Positions 49,144 through 57,426 of a stretch of 64,000 bases of DNA are shown in pieces (position 1 is the stretch's first letter; the number at the start of each line of letters is the position of its first letter). The position numbers and the translations under genes were made by a program. Below the pieces are notes generated by a model. That model did no database searches, was not told where the DNA came from, and was given only the letters and a program-made list of their open reading frames with translations. The DNA comes from Actinospica robiniae DSM 44927 (lineage in GTDB: Bacteria; Actinomycetota; Actinomycetes; Streptomycetales; Catenulisporaceae), in NCBI RefSeq assembly GCF_000504285.1, contig NZ_KI632511.1:2353372-2417371 (forward strand), written 5' to 3'.

Positions 49144-49913
49144 ACGAGAGTGTTCCGACGGGCGAGGACGGGTTCCACCCGTGGCTCGCGGAGCTCGGCG
49201 CGTACGTGGTCGGCGCGCTCGAGCCGGATGAGGCGCGGGAGCTGCGCCGGCACCTGGCGGACTGCCCGGTCTGCCAGGCGGAGTATCAGGACCTTACCTC
49301 GGTGACGGCTCTGCTGGCCGAGGTGCCGGCGGAGGCCTTCGAGCCGGCGGCCGGGTTCGGCGCGGATACGGCGAGCTGGGAGCGGCTGCGCGCCCGGGCC
49401 GGGCTGGCGCCCCTGGTCGCGCCGCAGCGCGCCTGGAAGCCGGAGGCCGCTCCCCCGGCGCCGATGCCGCACGCGCGTCCCCGGTCCCGCTCCCGGCTGC
49501 GCTGGCCCTCGCGGCCCGGCGCGTCGGCGGCGCTGTCCGGCGCGCTCGTGGCGCTGGCCGCGGCCGGCGTCTTCGTGGGCGTGCAGGCGGCGGGCAACTC
49601 GTCGGCGGCGGTCGACACGGTCAGCGCGGCGAACTCGGTCAACGGCGTCTCCGGCACCGTCGAGTACCGGCCCACCGCGTGGGGCAGCTGGGTGCAGGTG
49701 ACGCTCAAGGGCGTGCCAAGAGGCGACAACTGCGTCATGTACGCGGTGGACTTCGACGGCAACAAGTCCGTCGCGGGCAGCTGGTGGGTGCCCTACTCCG
49801 GGGCGCAGACCGCGACCATCCCCGGCGGCGTGGCGATGGAGGCCTCGAACATCCGGCAGTTCGTCGTGGAGACGACCGACGGCAACGTGCTGCTGACCGT
49901 GCCCGTCTCCTGA
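49140..49913 (+). CDS. Zinc-finger (HC2) membrane anti-sigma factor
   Basis: A 257-residue anti-sigma factor. The N-terminal zinc-finger has the H-x3-C-x2-C motif in LRRHLADCPVCQ (residues about 35-46) and would hold the ECF factor in the cytoplasm. One membrane helix lies at about 130-151. The extracytoplasmic domain (about 160-257) is beta-rich (anti-sigma K-like; GTVEYRPTAWGSWVQVTLKG) and may sense envelope stress. It is translationally coupled to the sigma gene through ATGA. Confidence 0.88.
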   Translation: MNESVPTGEDGFHPWLAELGAYVVGALEPDEARELRRHLADCPVCQAEYQDLTSVTALLAEVPAEAFEPAAGFGADTASWERLRARAGLAPLVAPQRAWKPEAAPPAPMPHARPRSRSRLRWPSRPGASAALSGALVALAAAGVFVGVQAAGNSSAAVDTVSAANSVNGVSGTVEYRPTAWGSWVQVTLKGVPRGDNCVMYAVDFDGNKSVAGSWWVPYSGAQTATIPGGVAMEASNIRQFVVETTDGNVLLTVPVS

Positions 49914-49922
49914 CGACGGCGC

Positions 49923-50312
49923 TCACTCCCCGGTGGCCACCCAGAGGCAGAACGGGTGGCCGGCCGGGTCGTAGTGCACGATGACGTCGTCCTGCGGCTG
50001 GAACTCGGCGACGGCGCCGCCGAGCGAGACGGCGAGGGCGCTGGCCTCCGCGAGGTCCTGCACCTCGATGTCGAGGTGCATCATCATCTGCTGCTCCTCC
50101 GGCCGGCCGTGGCCGGGCCAGACGGGGTGGCGGTGGTGCGGCTCGAACTGGAAGGAGAGCCCGGGGCCGCCCTCGGGGTCGCGCACCGTGGCCCAGCCGG
50201 GCCCGTCCCGGCGGATCTCCCAGCCGAGCAGGTCGGCGTAGAAGCGGGCCAGGCCGCTCGGGTCGACGGTGCCGATGACGGTGGCGGTCAGGTTGGCGCG
50301 CGGACGGGACAC
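49923..50312 (-). CDS. VOC superfamily (glyoxalase/bleomycin-resistance-like) protein
   Basis: A 129-residue protein of two beta-alpha-beta-beta-beta modules, as in glyoxalase I/dioxygenase-like proteins. Metal-ligand positions appear as His/Glu in MMMHLDIEVQDL and FCLWVATGE at the C terminus. Function not assignable. GTG 50312 with GGAGG about 9 nt upstream. Confidence 0.85.
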   Translation of the reverse strand: MSRPRANLTATVIGTVDPSGLARFYADLLGWEIRRDGPGWATVRDPEGGPGLSFQFEPHHRHPVWPGHGRPEEQQMMMHLDIEVQDLAEASALAVSLGGAVAEFQPQDDVIVHYDPAGHPFCLWVATGE

Positions 50313-50345
50313 CCGGGTTTCCTCCTCTGCTCGGGCCGGCGCGCC

Positions 50346-51716
50346 TCAGCGCGACGGCGTGCTGCTCGGCGTCGCGGCAGCGGTGCCGGCGAAGGTGAAG
50401 GACACCAGGACGCCGCTGTCGTCGGTCTGCTCGGAGGATATCGGGTTGGCCAGCCCGTAGTGATCGCAGCCGAGGTTGACGAACGAGCCCTGCAGCCGGC
50501 CGGCCAGGAACGTCAGCAGGCTGTCGGCCCCCGGGTCGGGCGTGGGCGCGGCGGCGAAGCGGGCGTAGTCGAGTTTGAGCCGCGCGGTCTGGATCGTGTC
50601 CATGTCCCGGCAGTAGGCGACCGGGCGCTGTCCGGCCGGCAGGGCGCCCTGGTCGACTCCGGCCCGGTACAGGTTGGTCTTCTGGGTGCTCTGGCCGTTG
50701 TCGGTGACGGTCATCGGGTCGTTGAGCGGGACGAGCGCCGACGGCGCGGCCTGGTGCGCGGCGGCCTGGATCTCGTCGAGGGCGAGCGAGGTGGCCTTGC
50801 CGCCGGTGGCCAGATCCTTGGCCTGCCAAGGGCTGCAGCCGAGAGCGGGATCGACGAACTCGTCGAGCAGGGCGTTGTCGCTCGGGTTGGCGAGCACGGC
50901 CGCGCCCGCCATCCGGGAGGAGTTCGCGGGGGTGTCCTGGGCCGTGCGTCCGTCGGCCGTGGTCAGGTACTTGGTGGTGACGTTGTCGCTCTGGTCCTGG
51001 TCGACGATGGAGAAGTCGCGGGTGCTCGGGCACGGCTGGCCGTCGACGGCGGTGCCGAGCGCGGGAATGGCGAGCTTGTGCACCGCGATGCCGTGGTTGA
51101 CCGCGACGAAGAACTGCGCGGCGTCGCAGTACGCGTATTGGCTGAACGGCGAGTCGTTCAGGCCGTTGACACAGTGCGCGGACCGCAGGCCGTCGGGGAC
51201 GGCCGAGCGCAGGGTCAGGTTGTCCGCGTCGAAGCCGAACCAGATCCCGACGACGGCGCCGGACGGCAGCTTCGGCAGGACCGGGGCGACGGCCGCGCGG
51301 CTGCCCTGGTCGATGACCAAGGGGTCGTACACCGAGAGCGCGCCGGTGGCCGGGTCGTAGACGGTCGCCTGGACGAAGGCCGACTGATCGACGTCGGCCT
51401 CGTGGCACGGACCGTCGGCCGGGTTCGTCGCGGTCAGCCGGTAGGGCGTGGCCAGCCCGCGCGCGGTGAGCGGGTCGGCGGGGATGACGAGCGTGCAGTC
51501 CGCGTTCGGGTCGGCGGCGGCCGGGCTCGTCGGCGCGGCGGAGCTCTGCCGCGTCCCGGTGGGCCTGCGGTGGTCGGCGCCGAGCCCGGAGCCGTGCCCG
51601 GACGGCGCGGCGATGGCGACCGCGACCACTCCGCCCACCAGCAGCGGGACGGTGGCCGCGATCAGGCCTAGCCGGAACCGCCTTCGGCGCGGGCGCTGCG
51701 AGACATGCTGCGTCAT
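50346..51716 (-). CDS. Putative secreted or membrane-anchored protein, function unknown
   Basis: A 456-residue protein. An Arg-rich N-terminus (QRPRRRRFRLG) precedes one hydrophobic segment (residues about 15-36), then a Ser/Ala/Pro-rich spacer and a large extracytoplasmic region with six Cys residues (for example PCHEADVD, AYCDAAQ, LGCSPWQAKD). I recognise no domain. The ATG at 51716 has GGAG 6 nt upstream. A GAAACTTTC motif lies 76 bp upstream, shared with the divergent CBM2 gene. Confidence 0.7.
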   Translation of the reverse strand: MTQHVSQRPRRRRFRLGLIAATVPLLVGGVVAVAIAAPSGHGSGLGADHRRPTGTRQSSAAPTSPAAADPNADCTLVIPADPLTARGLATPYRLTATNPADGPCHEADVDQSAFVQATVYDPATGALSVYDPLVIDQGSRAAVAPVLPKLPSGAVVGIWFGFDADNLTLRSAVPDGLRSAHCVNGLNDSPFSQYAYCDAAQFFVAVNHGIAVHKLAIPALGTAVDGQPCPSTRDFSIVDQDQSDNVTTKYLTTADGRTAQDTPANSSRMAGAAVLANPSDNALLDEFVDPALGCSPWQAKDLATGGKATSLALDEIQAAAHQAAPSALVPLNDPMTVTDNGQSTQKTNLYRAGVDQGALPAGQRPVAYCRDMDTIQTARLKLDYARFAAAPTPDPGADSLLTFLAGRLQGSFVNLGCDHYGLANPISSEQTDDSGVLVSFTFAGTAAATPSSTPSR

Positions 51717-51791
51717 GGGCACTCCTCTGGCACCTGAGTGGGGACGGACCTCGGGTGCAGACATGCTCGCATCGCCCGAGGCCGTATGGCC

Positions 51792-51800
51792 GAAACTTTC
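51792..51800. promoter_or_regulatory. GAAACTTTC palindrome in the CBM2-gene divergent promoter
   Basis: GAAACTTTC (51792-51800), followed by AC, is the third copy of the 9-mer class seen upstream of GH30 and GH6. It is 142 bp before the CBM2 start and 75 bp before the divergent gene. Confidence 0.45.
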
Positions 51801-51942
51801 ACAAAATTTGATGAAGATAGTCAGGGGTCGCCTGATGTGACGGCCCTGATACAGGAGCCGCGCCTTGTCGAAAGAGATGCGCAAGCCTCACTGTGGGCGA
51901 TGGCTCATTGACCTCTTCACTCCCCCCTTTGGAGGGACGACG

Positions 51943-53670
51943 GTGACCCGACAGGATTCCGGCGCGGCCCGCGGATTCTTCACCCGCGGGCTGATCCTCG
52001 GCTCCGCCTTCAGCCTGCTCGCCGCCGGCGCCGCCGGGCTCGCCCTGGCCGCCCCGGCCAGCGCGGCCGGCGGGCTGAGCGTGAGCATCGCCGCCACCAG
52101 CACCTGGACCGGCGGCTTCACCGACACCGCGACCATCACCAACACCTCCGGCGCGACCGTCTCCGGCTGGAGCGTGCAGTTCGACCTGGCCGCCGGCATG
52201 AGCGTGACCGGGTTCTGGCGGGCGAGCGAGGCGGCCAGCGGAAATCAGTACACGTTCACCGCGCTGAGCTATGACATGACCTTGACAGCGGGCGCCAGCA
52301 CCACCTTCGGCTTTCAGGGCACTGATTCCGGTGGCTACACCGCGCCGACGAACGTCACGGTCACCTATCCGGGCAGTGTGAGTTCGCCGTCACCCTCAGC
52401 ATCCGCATCAGTGTCCGCTTCGGCCTCGCCTTCCGCTTCGGCTTCCGCATCAGCGTCTGCTTCCGCTTCGGCCGGCGCATCGCCGAGCGGTTCCGCGTCG
52501 TCTGCGTCCGCCGCGTTCACCCAGGCCGACATCGACGCCGCCGTGGCCGCGCCGCTGATCGCGTTCGCCGCGCCGACCTCGGGCACGCCGCGGCCCGGCA
52601 CCAGCCCGAGCGGCATCAAGGCGTCGAAGGCCCTTTACTACCTCGCCTTGGTCGACCTGCAAGACCCCGGCGCCAAGTCCACCAAGGGCACCACCGTCGA
52701 CAGCGCCCTGCTCAAGCAGGTGGCCAACCTCGTCGCCGGCGGCCACGAGCCGGACGCCGACGGCGGCCTCGAGGGCTGGGCCGCCGCGCCCGTCGCCCAG
52801 GCGCTGCTGCTGGTCAGGCACGGGCCGGTGTGGAGCGAGTTGAGCGCCACGCAGCAGAACGACGTCAGCCTCCTGATGGCCGCGATGGGCTACGGCGGGA
52901 ACTACGCCTACAACGACGCCAACGACTTCTCCTCGGGTATCTGCGGTTTCGGCGATTTCGCCAAGACCAACAACCCCAACTACGAGGACGGATACGTCGA
53001 CGTCGAGCTCGCCGCGATCGAGTATTTCGGCCCGACCACCTGGGACGGCATGCTGGCAGGCTTCGATGACGCCACCGAGGCCGCCGCTCTCGACGCGGCG
53101 GGACTGACGAACGCAGGAGGCTGCTTCACCACGGTCGGATCCGCGGCCGACGCGGCGATCCAGCCCGCGTGGTTGTGGAAAGGCCACACGGCGAGCGACG
53201 AGATGGGCATCTGGAACCAGCTGGCCGAGGACACCTTCGACCAGACCGTCACCAGCTCGGTCTCGGGTACCTCGAACGGCGCGTCCGTCACAGCGCACAT
53301 CGCGGACGGCAGCACGAGCCCGGAGCAGGGCCTGCTGGGCATGGGCCACGAGTTCGACACCACCGACTCCGGCGGCCTGCGCAGCTCGGCGCTGTACGTG
53401 TACGAGGGCTGGATGAACGTCACCGGAAGCCGGGTCGCCATGACCGCGACCGGCGGCTTCAACTGTGCGAACGCCGCCGGCGCGAGCCAGTACAAGGTGG
53501 GCAGCCTGGATCTGATCTACAAGCTGGACCACGGCTACATCAGCTACGCGCAGAGCCAGTCCGCCGTGCTGGTGGACGACACCGGCGACCCGAGCGACGG
53601 CCCGGTCTCCAAGGGCTGGATCTACGACTACGACGCCTACGACGCGAACGTGGTCGGCCAGGCCTGCTGA
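51943..53670 (+). CDS. Secreted protein: N-terminal CBM2, Ser/Ala linker, unrecognised large domain
   Basis: A 575-residue extracellular protein. The signal peptide (1-42, ending APASAA) is followed by a CBM2 (about 43-145; SVSIAATSTWTGGFTDTATI), a Ser/Ala linker (about 146-190) and a ~385-residue domain I cannot identify. The last part has Trp/Tyr/Asp-rich motifs (YGGNYAYNDANDFSSGICGF, GLLGMGHEFDTTDSGG, KLDHGYISYAQSQ) and several paired Cys, as in secreted carbohydrate-active enzymes. It lacks a recognised catalytic signature. GTG 51943 has GGAGG 8 nt upstream. Cellulose or xylan binding is likely. Confidence 0.8.
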   Translation: MTRQDSGAARGFFTRGLILGSAFSLLAAGAAGLALAAPASAAGGLSVSIAATSTWTGGFTDTATITNTSGATVSGWSVQFDLAAGMSVTGFWRASEAASGNQYTFTALSYDMTLTAGASTTFGFQGTDSGGYTAPTNVTVTYPGSVSSPSPSASASVSASASPSASASASASASASAGASPSGSASSASAAFTQADIDAAVAAPLIAFAAPTSGTPRPGTSPSGIKASKALYYLALVDLQDPGAKSTKGTTVDSALLKQVANLVAGGHEPDADGGLEGWAAAPVAQALLLVRHGPVWSELSATQQNDVSLLMAAMGYGGNYAYNDANDFSSGICGFGDFAKTNNPNYEDGYVDVELAAIEYFGPTTWDGMLAGFDDATEAAALDAAGLTNAGGCFTTVGSAADAAIQPAWLWKGHTASDEMGIWNQLAEDTFDQTVTSSVSGTSNGASVTAHIADGSTSPEQGLLGMGHEFDTTDSGGLRSSALYVYEGWMNVTGSRVAMTATGGFNCANAAGASQYKVGSLDLIYKLDHGYISYAQSQSAVLVDDTGDPSDGPVSKGWIYDYDAYDANVVGQAC

Positions 53671-53677
53671 CAACCCG

Positions 53678-53712
53678 TTCGTCGGCGGCGTGCGCGGCAC
53701 GCCGCCGACGAA
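53678..53712. terminator. Bidirectional hairpin between the CBM2 and metallo-hydrolase genes
   Basis: A 16-bp perfect stem (TTCGTCGGCGGCGTGC, 53678-53693, with 53697-53712) closed by GCG, between two convergent stops. Confidence 0.85.
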
Positions 53713-53716
53713 GGGG

Positions 53717-54472
53717 TCAGATCTCGTGCGTCTCGTTCTCCCGGGCGGCGACCGTGGGGCCGCCGAAGGCCGCGGCCGCGCGTGCCGTCGCCGCCTCGAT
53801 CCCCAGGGAATAGGCGACGTGCGTGATCATCAGCTTCCTGGCTCCCGCGGCCAGCGCCATCTCGGCCGCCTCCTCCGGGGTGGAGTGCAGGACCTCGTCG
53901 GTGCGCTGCTCGGGCGAGTCGAAGTCCGCCTCGCACACGAGCAGATCGGCGCCGGCCGCGAGCCGGACGAGTTCCTCGCACGGCGCGGTGTCGCCCGAGT
54001 AAACCAGGACTCTGTCTTCATGCTCGGCCCGCAGCGCGTACGCGGGCTGGCTGTGGTGCACCCGGCACAGCGAAAGGCGCAGATCACCGATATGGCGGCT
54101 CCAGTCCTCGGCCACCTCGTGCGGTTCGAAGACGTCGGTCATGTCGCTGAAGTGGCCCGCGTGCTCGCCGAAGTACTTCGCCACCCACCCGGGCGGGCCG
54201 TAGACCGGGATCGGCGCGGCGAGGCCCAGATCGCCGTAGGCGAGGGCGTAGAACGCGGTCTGCAGGTCGTGGCTGTGGTCCAGATGCAGGTGGGAGATCC
54301 AGATCGCGTCGAGCTCGGCGGGGTGCAGATGGCGCTGCAGGTTGGCGAACGTGCCGAAGCCCGCGTCCACCCAGACCTTCGTCGCGCCGGCCCGCAGCAG
54401 GTAGCCGGAGCAGGCGGCGTCGGGAGCGGGGTACGGGGTGGCCGCGCCGAGCACGGTGATCGTGAAGGTCAT
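53717..54472 (-). CDS. MBL-fold metallo-hydrolase (RNase Z/lactonase-like)
   Basis: A 251-residue metallo-beta-lactamase-fold hydrolase. The zinc motif HLHLDHSHD (HxHxDH) is at residues about 61-69; later ligands are in VYSGDTAPCE (Asp) and ITHVAYSLG (His). The small size and GPPGW segment are near RNase Z or phosphodiesterase-like members. Substrate unknown. It is monocistronic and convergent with the CBM2 gene. Confidence 0.88.
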   Translation of the reverse strand: MTFTITVLGAATPYPAPDAACSGYLLRAGATKVWVDAGFGTFANLQRHLHPAELDAIWISHLHLDHSHDLQTAFYALAYGDLGLAAPIPVYGPPGWVAKYFGEHAGHFSDMTDVFEPHEVAEDWSRHIGDLRLSLCRVHHSQPAYALRAEHEDRVLVYSGDTAPCEELVRLAAGADLLVCEADFDSPEQRTDEVLHSTPEEAAEMALAAGARKLMITHVAYSLGIEAATARAAAAFGGPTVAARENETHEI

Positions 54473-54612
54473 GGGCTGATGCTACAAGCGGAGACAGGCC
54501 GCGAATAGGGATCATCCGGGCGGGAGCGGCCGGGGAAATCAGGATCCGCATCGCGCGCGATACGCGGCGCGCCTGGCCGGTCCGGGCGGGGCGGCGTGCC
54601 ATGATCCCTGAC

Positions 54613-55002
54613 ATGCCCCTCACCCGGCTCCCTTCGGTGGCCACGGCCGGCCAGCTGTGCGAGAGCTACGCCGAGGCCGCCCGCGCGGCCGCCGACCGGG
54701 CGGCCGGGTACGCGCGGCGGGCGGCGGAGCTGGCCGAGCGCGATCCCGCCTTCGCCCGGCGCTACGAGGCGGCCGGGCGCCCGGCCGAGTTCCACGCGCA
54801 GCTCGCGCTGCGCGCGGCCGAGCGGGCCGGGCGCGCGCAGAGCACGCACGCCGCGGCCGAGGAGCGGTACGCGGCCGAGCTCGCCGCGCACGCGGCGCGT
54901 CACAGCTTGCTGCGGAACGCGATCTCGCACAGCTCCGGCAGCTTGCCCTCGGCGATCCGGGCCGCGATGCGCTGGAACAGCGTCGCGAACAGCAGCCCGT
55001 AG
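54613..55002 (+). CDS. Possible small Ala-rich coiled-coil protein
   Basis: A 129-residue frame whose first ~96 codons (residues 1-96) look like a real helical protein (TAGQLCESYAEAARAAADRA, with heptad-like Ala/Arg/Glu pattern). The last ~33 codons overlap the end of the convergent permease gene (54900 onwards) antisense, and no ribosome site is obvious. Unknown family; it may be genuine with a divergent 3' end, or a chance frame. Confidence 0.35.
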   Translation: MPLTRLPSVATAGQLCESYAEAARAAADRAAGYARRAAELAERDPAFARRYEAAGRPAEFHAQLALRAAERAGRAQSTHAAAEERYAAELAAHAARHSLLRNAISHSSGSLPSAIRAAMRWNSVANSSP

Positions 55003-56486
55003 CAGGCCGCGCCGACGAGCAGCGGCGGCAGCCGCAGCGCCGCCGGGTCGTGCCGGGTGGCCACGCCGGCGATGATCACCGGCACCATCAGCACGATGGT
55101 CGCGATCAGCAGCATGAACGTCGCCGCGAGCACCTGGCCGCGGTAGCCGTCGATCGCACGCGGCGTGGGGCTGCCGACGCGGCGCTCGACCGGGTAGGGC
55201 AGCGTCACGCTCATCAGGTTGCTCAATCCGGCCGCCACCCCTATGCCGGCGAGTTCCGCGGCCACCGGGATGAAGCCGTCGAGCGGGTGTCCGGCCACGA
55301 AGGCCAGGATGAACGAGAGCAGCGCCAGCAGCGGCACGGCGAAGACGACCAGCACCAGGTCGAGTCCGGCGAAGTAGTCCCGCCAGCTCTTGCGGCTGTG
55401 CAGCGCCATGGCGTCGAAGCCGAAGGCGGGGCCGGTCATCCCGATCGCGTCCGCGTTGAAGATGCCGACGAACGCGCAGCCGATCACCGCGCTGCCGATG
55501 AGGCCGCCGAGGTAGGCCGAGGTACGCACGGTGCTCACCGCCGAGGCGGCCATGATCACCAGCACGATGCCCCAGAAGATCTTCGCCCCGGGCTCGCGGC
55601 GCTGGTAGATCAGCGCCCGCGCGGCGACCGTGCCGCGCAGGCCGTGGCGGGCGAACGGCAACGCCGAGGCGCGCACCGTCACCGCCTGGGTGGTGGCGTC
55701 GGCGGTGACCAGTGCGCGGTCCAGGGACCGGATCCAGCCGATCGCGAGCACCACGATGACCGCGGCGAGCACCAGCAGGCGCAGCAGCCCGGTCAGCGCG
55801 TGGCCGGTGGAGGCATCCTGGATCGCGTGCGCGGCGAGGCCCGGCGGCAGCCATCGCAGCACCTTGTCGATGCCGTTGAAGGTGTTCTCGTTGATCTTGC
55901 CCTCAGCGGTGAGCTTCGGCACCAGCTGCACGAAGGCTTCGTAGAGGGCGAAGATCGGGATGATCAGCAGAGCCGCGAAGTCCTTGCCGCGGCGCGAGCG
56001 CAGCAGCCCGGCCAGCGAGGTGGTCACGGCGCGGGCCAGCACGATGCAGAACAGCACCTGCAGCGCCACCGCGACCAGCGCGAACAGCACCCCTAGGGCT
56101 CCGTGCGCGACGCCGACCGTCACCCCGAGCAGGCCGATGACGTTCGCCGCGGGCCAGGCTCCGGCGGCCGAGGCGGCCAGCAGGCCGACCGCGAGCGGGC
56201 GGGTGCGCAGCGGGAAGAGCGCCAGCGTGGCCGGGTCCAGCGTGCTGTCGAGGCCGAACACGAGCAGCGGCAGGATCAGCCAGCCGAAGGCGAGGCTGGT
56301 GAACGTGGTGGTCGCCACGTCCACGGCGCCGGCCTGGTTACGCTGGGTGGCGAGCCCGAGGAACAGCAGCGCGGCCACCAGGACGGCGGCGATGCAGCTG
56401 AAGATGAAGGTGGCGCGCGCCTGCTTCGAACCCCGCAGCGCGTTGCGCAGCAGCCGCAGCTTCAGTTGGACGAGGAGCCGAGCCAC
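54900..56486 (-). CDS. ABC-2-like membrane permease subunit
   Basis: A 528-residue protein with about 12-14 hydrophobic segments. It begins with the cytoplasmic-start ARLLVQLKLRLLRNALRGSK, typical of ABC exporter membrane subunits, and belongs to the family of large fused permeases next to ABC-type ATPases. It overlaps the ATPase gene by 25 bp (GTG 56486). It probably exports a lipid, peptide or drug; the substrate is unknown. Confidence 0.82.
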   Translation of the reverse strand: MARLLVQLKLRLLRNALRGSKQARATFIFSCIAAVLVAALLFLGLATQRNQAGAVDVATTTFTSLAFGWLILPLLVFGLDSTLDPATLALFPLRTRPLAVGLLAASAAGAWPAANVIGLLGVTVGVAHGALGVLFALVAVALQVLFCIVLARAVTTSLAGLLRSRRGKDFAALLIIPIFALYEAFVQLVPKLTAEGKINENTFNGIDKVLRWLPPGLAAHAIQDASTGHALTGLLRLLVLAAVIVVLAIGWIRSLDRALVTADATTQAVTVRASALPFARHGLRGTVAARALIYQRREPGAKIFWGIVLVIMAASAVSTVRTSAYLGGLIGSAVIGCAFVGIFNADAIGMTGPAFGFDAMALHSRKSWRDYFAGLDLVLVVFAVPLLALLSFILAFVAGHPLDGFIPVAAELAGIGVAAGLSNLMSVTLPYPVERRVGSPTPRAIDGYRGQVLAATFMLLIATIVLMVPVIIAGVATRHDPAALRLPPLLVGAACYGLLFATLFQRIAARIAEGKLPELCEIAFRSKL

Positions 56487-57229
56487 GACAGTCCCTCCCC
56501 GCCGTTGAGCCGGGTGCCGACGAGGTCGATGAACGCCTGGTGCAGCGACTTGCCGGCCCGCACCTCGTCCGTGGTGCCGCTGGCCACGATCCGGCCCTTG
56601 TCGATGATCGAGACGTGGTCGCAGACCTGCTCGACCAGCTCCATCACGTGACTGGAGAACAACACGGTCGAGCCGCTGGCCACGAAGCGGGTCAGCAGGC
56701 GCCGGATCGCGTCGGCGGAGACCGGGTCCACCCCCTCCAGCGGCTCGTCCAGGAAGAGCACCGACGGATTGTGGATCAGCGCGCTACCCAGCGCGATCTT
56801 CTTGCGCATGCCGGTGGAGTAGTCCGCGACCAGCCGGTTCGCGTCCCCGACCAGATCGAGCACGTCGAGCAGCTCGCCGGCCCGGGAGCGGCACGCCTCG
56901 GGGGCGATCTCGCGCAGGCGCCCGGCGTACTCCAGCAGCTCCCGCCCGGTCAGCCGCTCGAACAGCCGCGCCTCGGCCGGCACCACCCCGATCACCGCCT
57001 TCGCCGCGGGCGGATCGGCCCACACGTCCACCCCGTTGATCACGATCCGCCCCAGGTCAGGGCGGAGCAGCCCGGTCATCATGGACAGCGAGGTGGTCTT
57101 GCCGGCCCCGTTGGGACCGACCAGCCCGGCGAACGATCCGGCGGCGATGGCCAGATCGATGCCGGCCACCGCCTCCTTGTCGCCGAAGTTCTTGCGCAGG
57201 CCTTGGACCGAGATCGCCACGGCACTCAC
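56462..57229 (-). CDS. ABC transporter ATP-binding protein (exporter type)
   Basis: A 255-residue ATPase of the ABC-2/CcmA type: Walker A GPNGAGKTTSLS (about residue 38), signature DYSTGMRKKIALG, Walker B VLFLDEPLEGVDP and switch His in FSSHVMELVE. GTG 57229 with AGGAGGG about 9 nt upstream. With the overlapping membrane gene downstream it forms a two-gene efflux system; no regulator lies next to it. Confidence 0.92.
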   Translation of the reverse strand: MSAVAISVQGLRKNFGDKEAVAGIDLAIAAGSFAGLVGPNGAGKTTSLSMMTGLLRPDLGRIVINGVDVWADPPAAKAVIGVVPAEARLFERLTGRELLEYAGRLREIAPEACRSRAGELLDVLDLVGDANRLVADYSTGMRKKIALGSALIHNPSVLFLDEPLEGVDPVSADAIRRLLTRFVASGSTVLFSSHVMELVEQVCDHVSIIDKGRIVASGTTDEVRAGKSLHQAFIDLVGTRLNGGEGLSWLGSSSN

Positions 57230-57426
57230 GTGTTGCGCCCTCCTTGACTTCGCACCCGTATCGACAGCGTGTCAGCGTAGCGCCTCCGGAACTGCCAGTA
57301 CGTTATGGAAAATCTCAGCGCGGACCTCTTGTCCCCGACTACACAGGGTGATCTACTCCCCGGAAAGGTTCCAGCCGGATGTGATCACTCGGATCTTGAG
57401 TCATCGACCACAGGGAGTCGCCCGCG

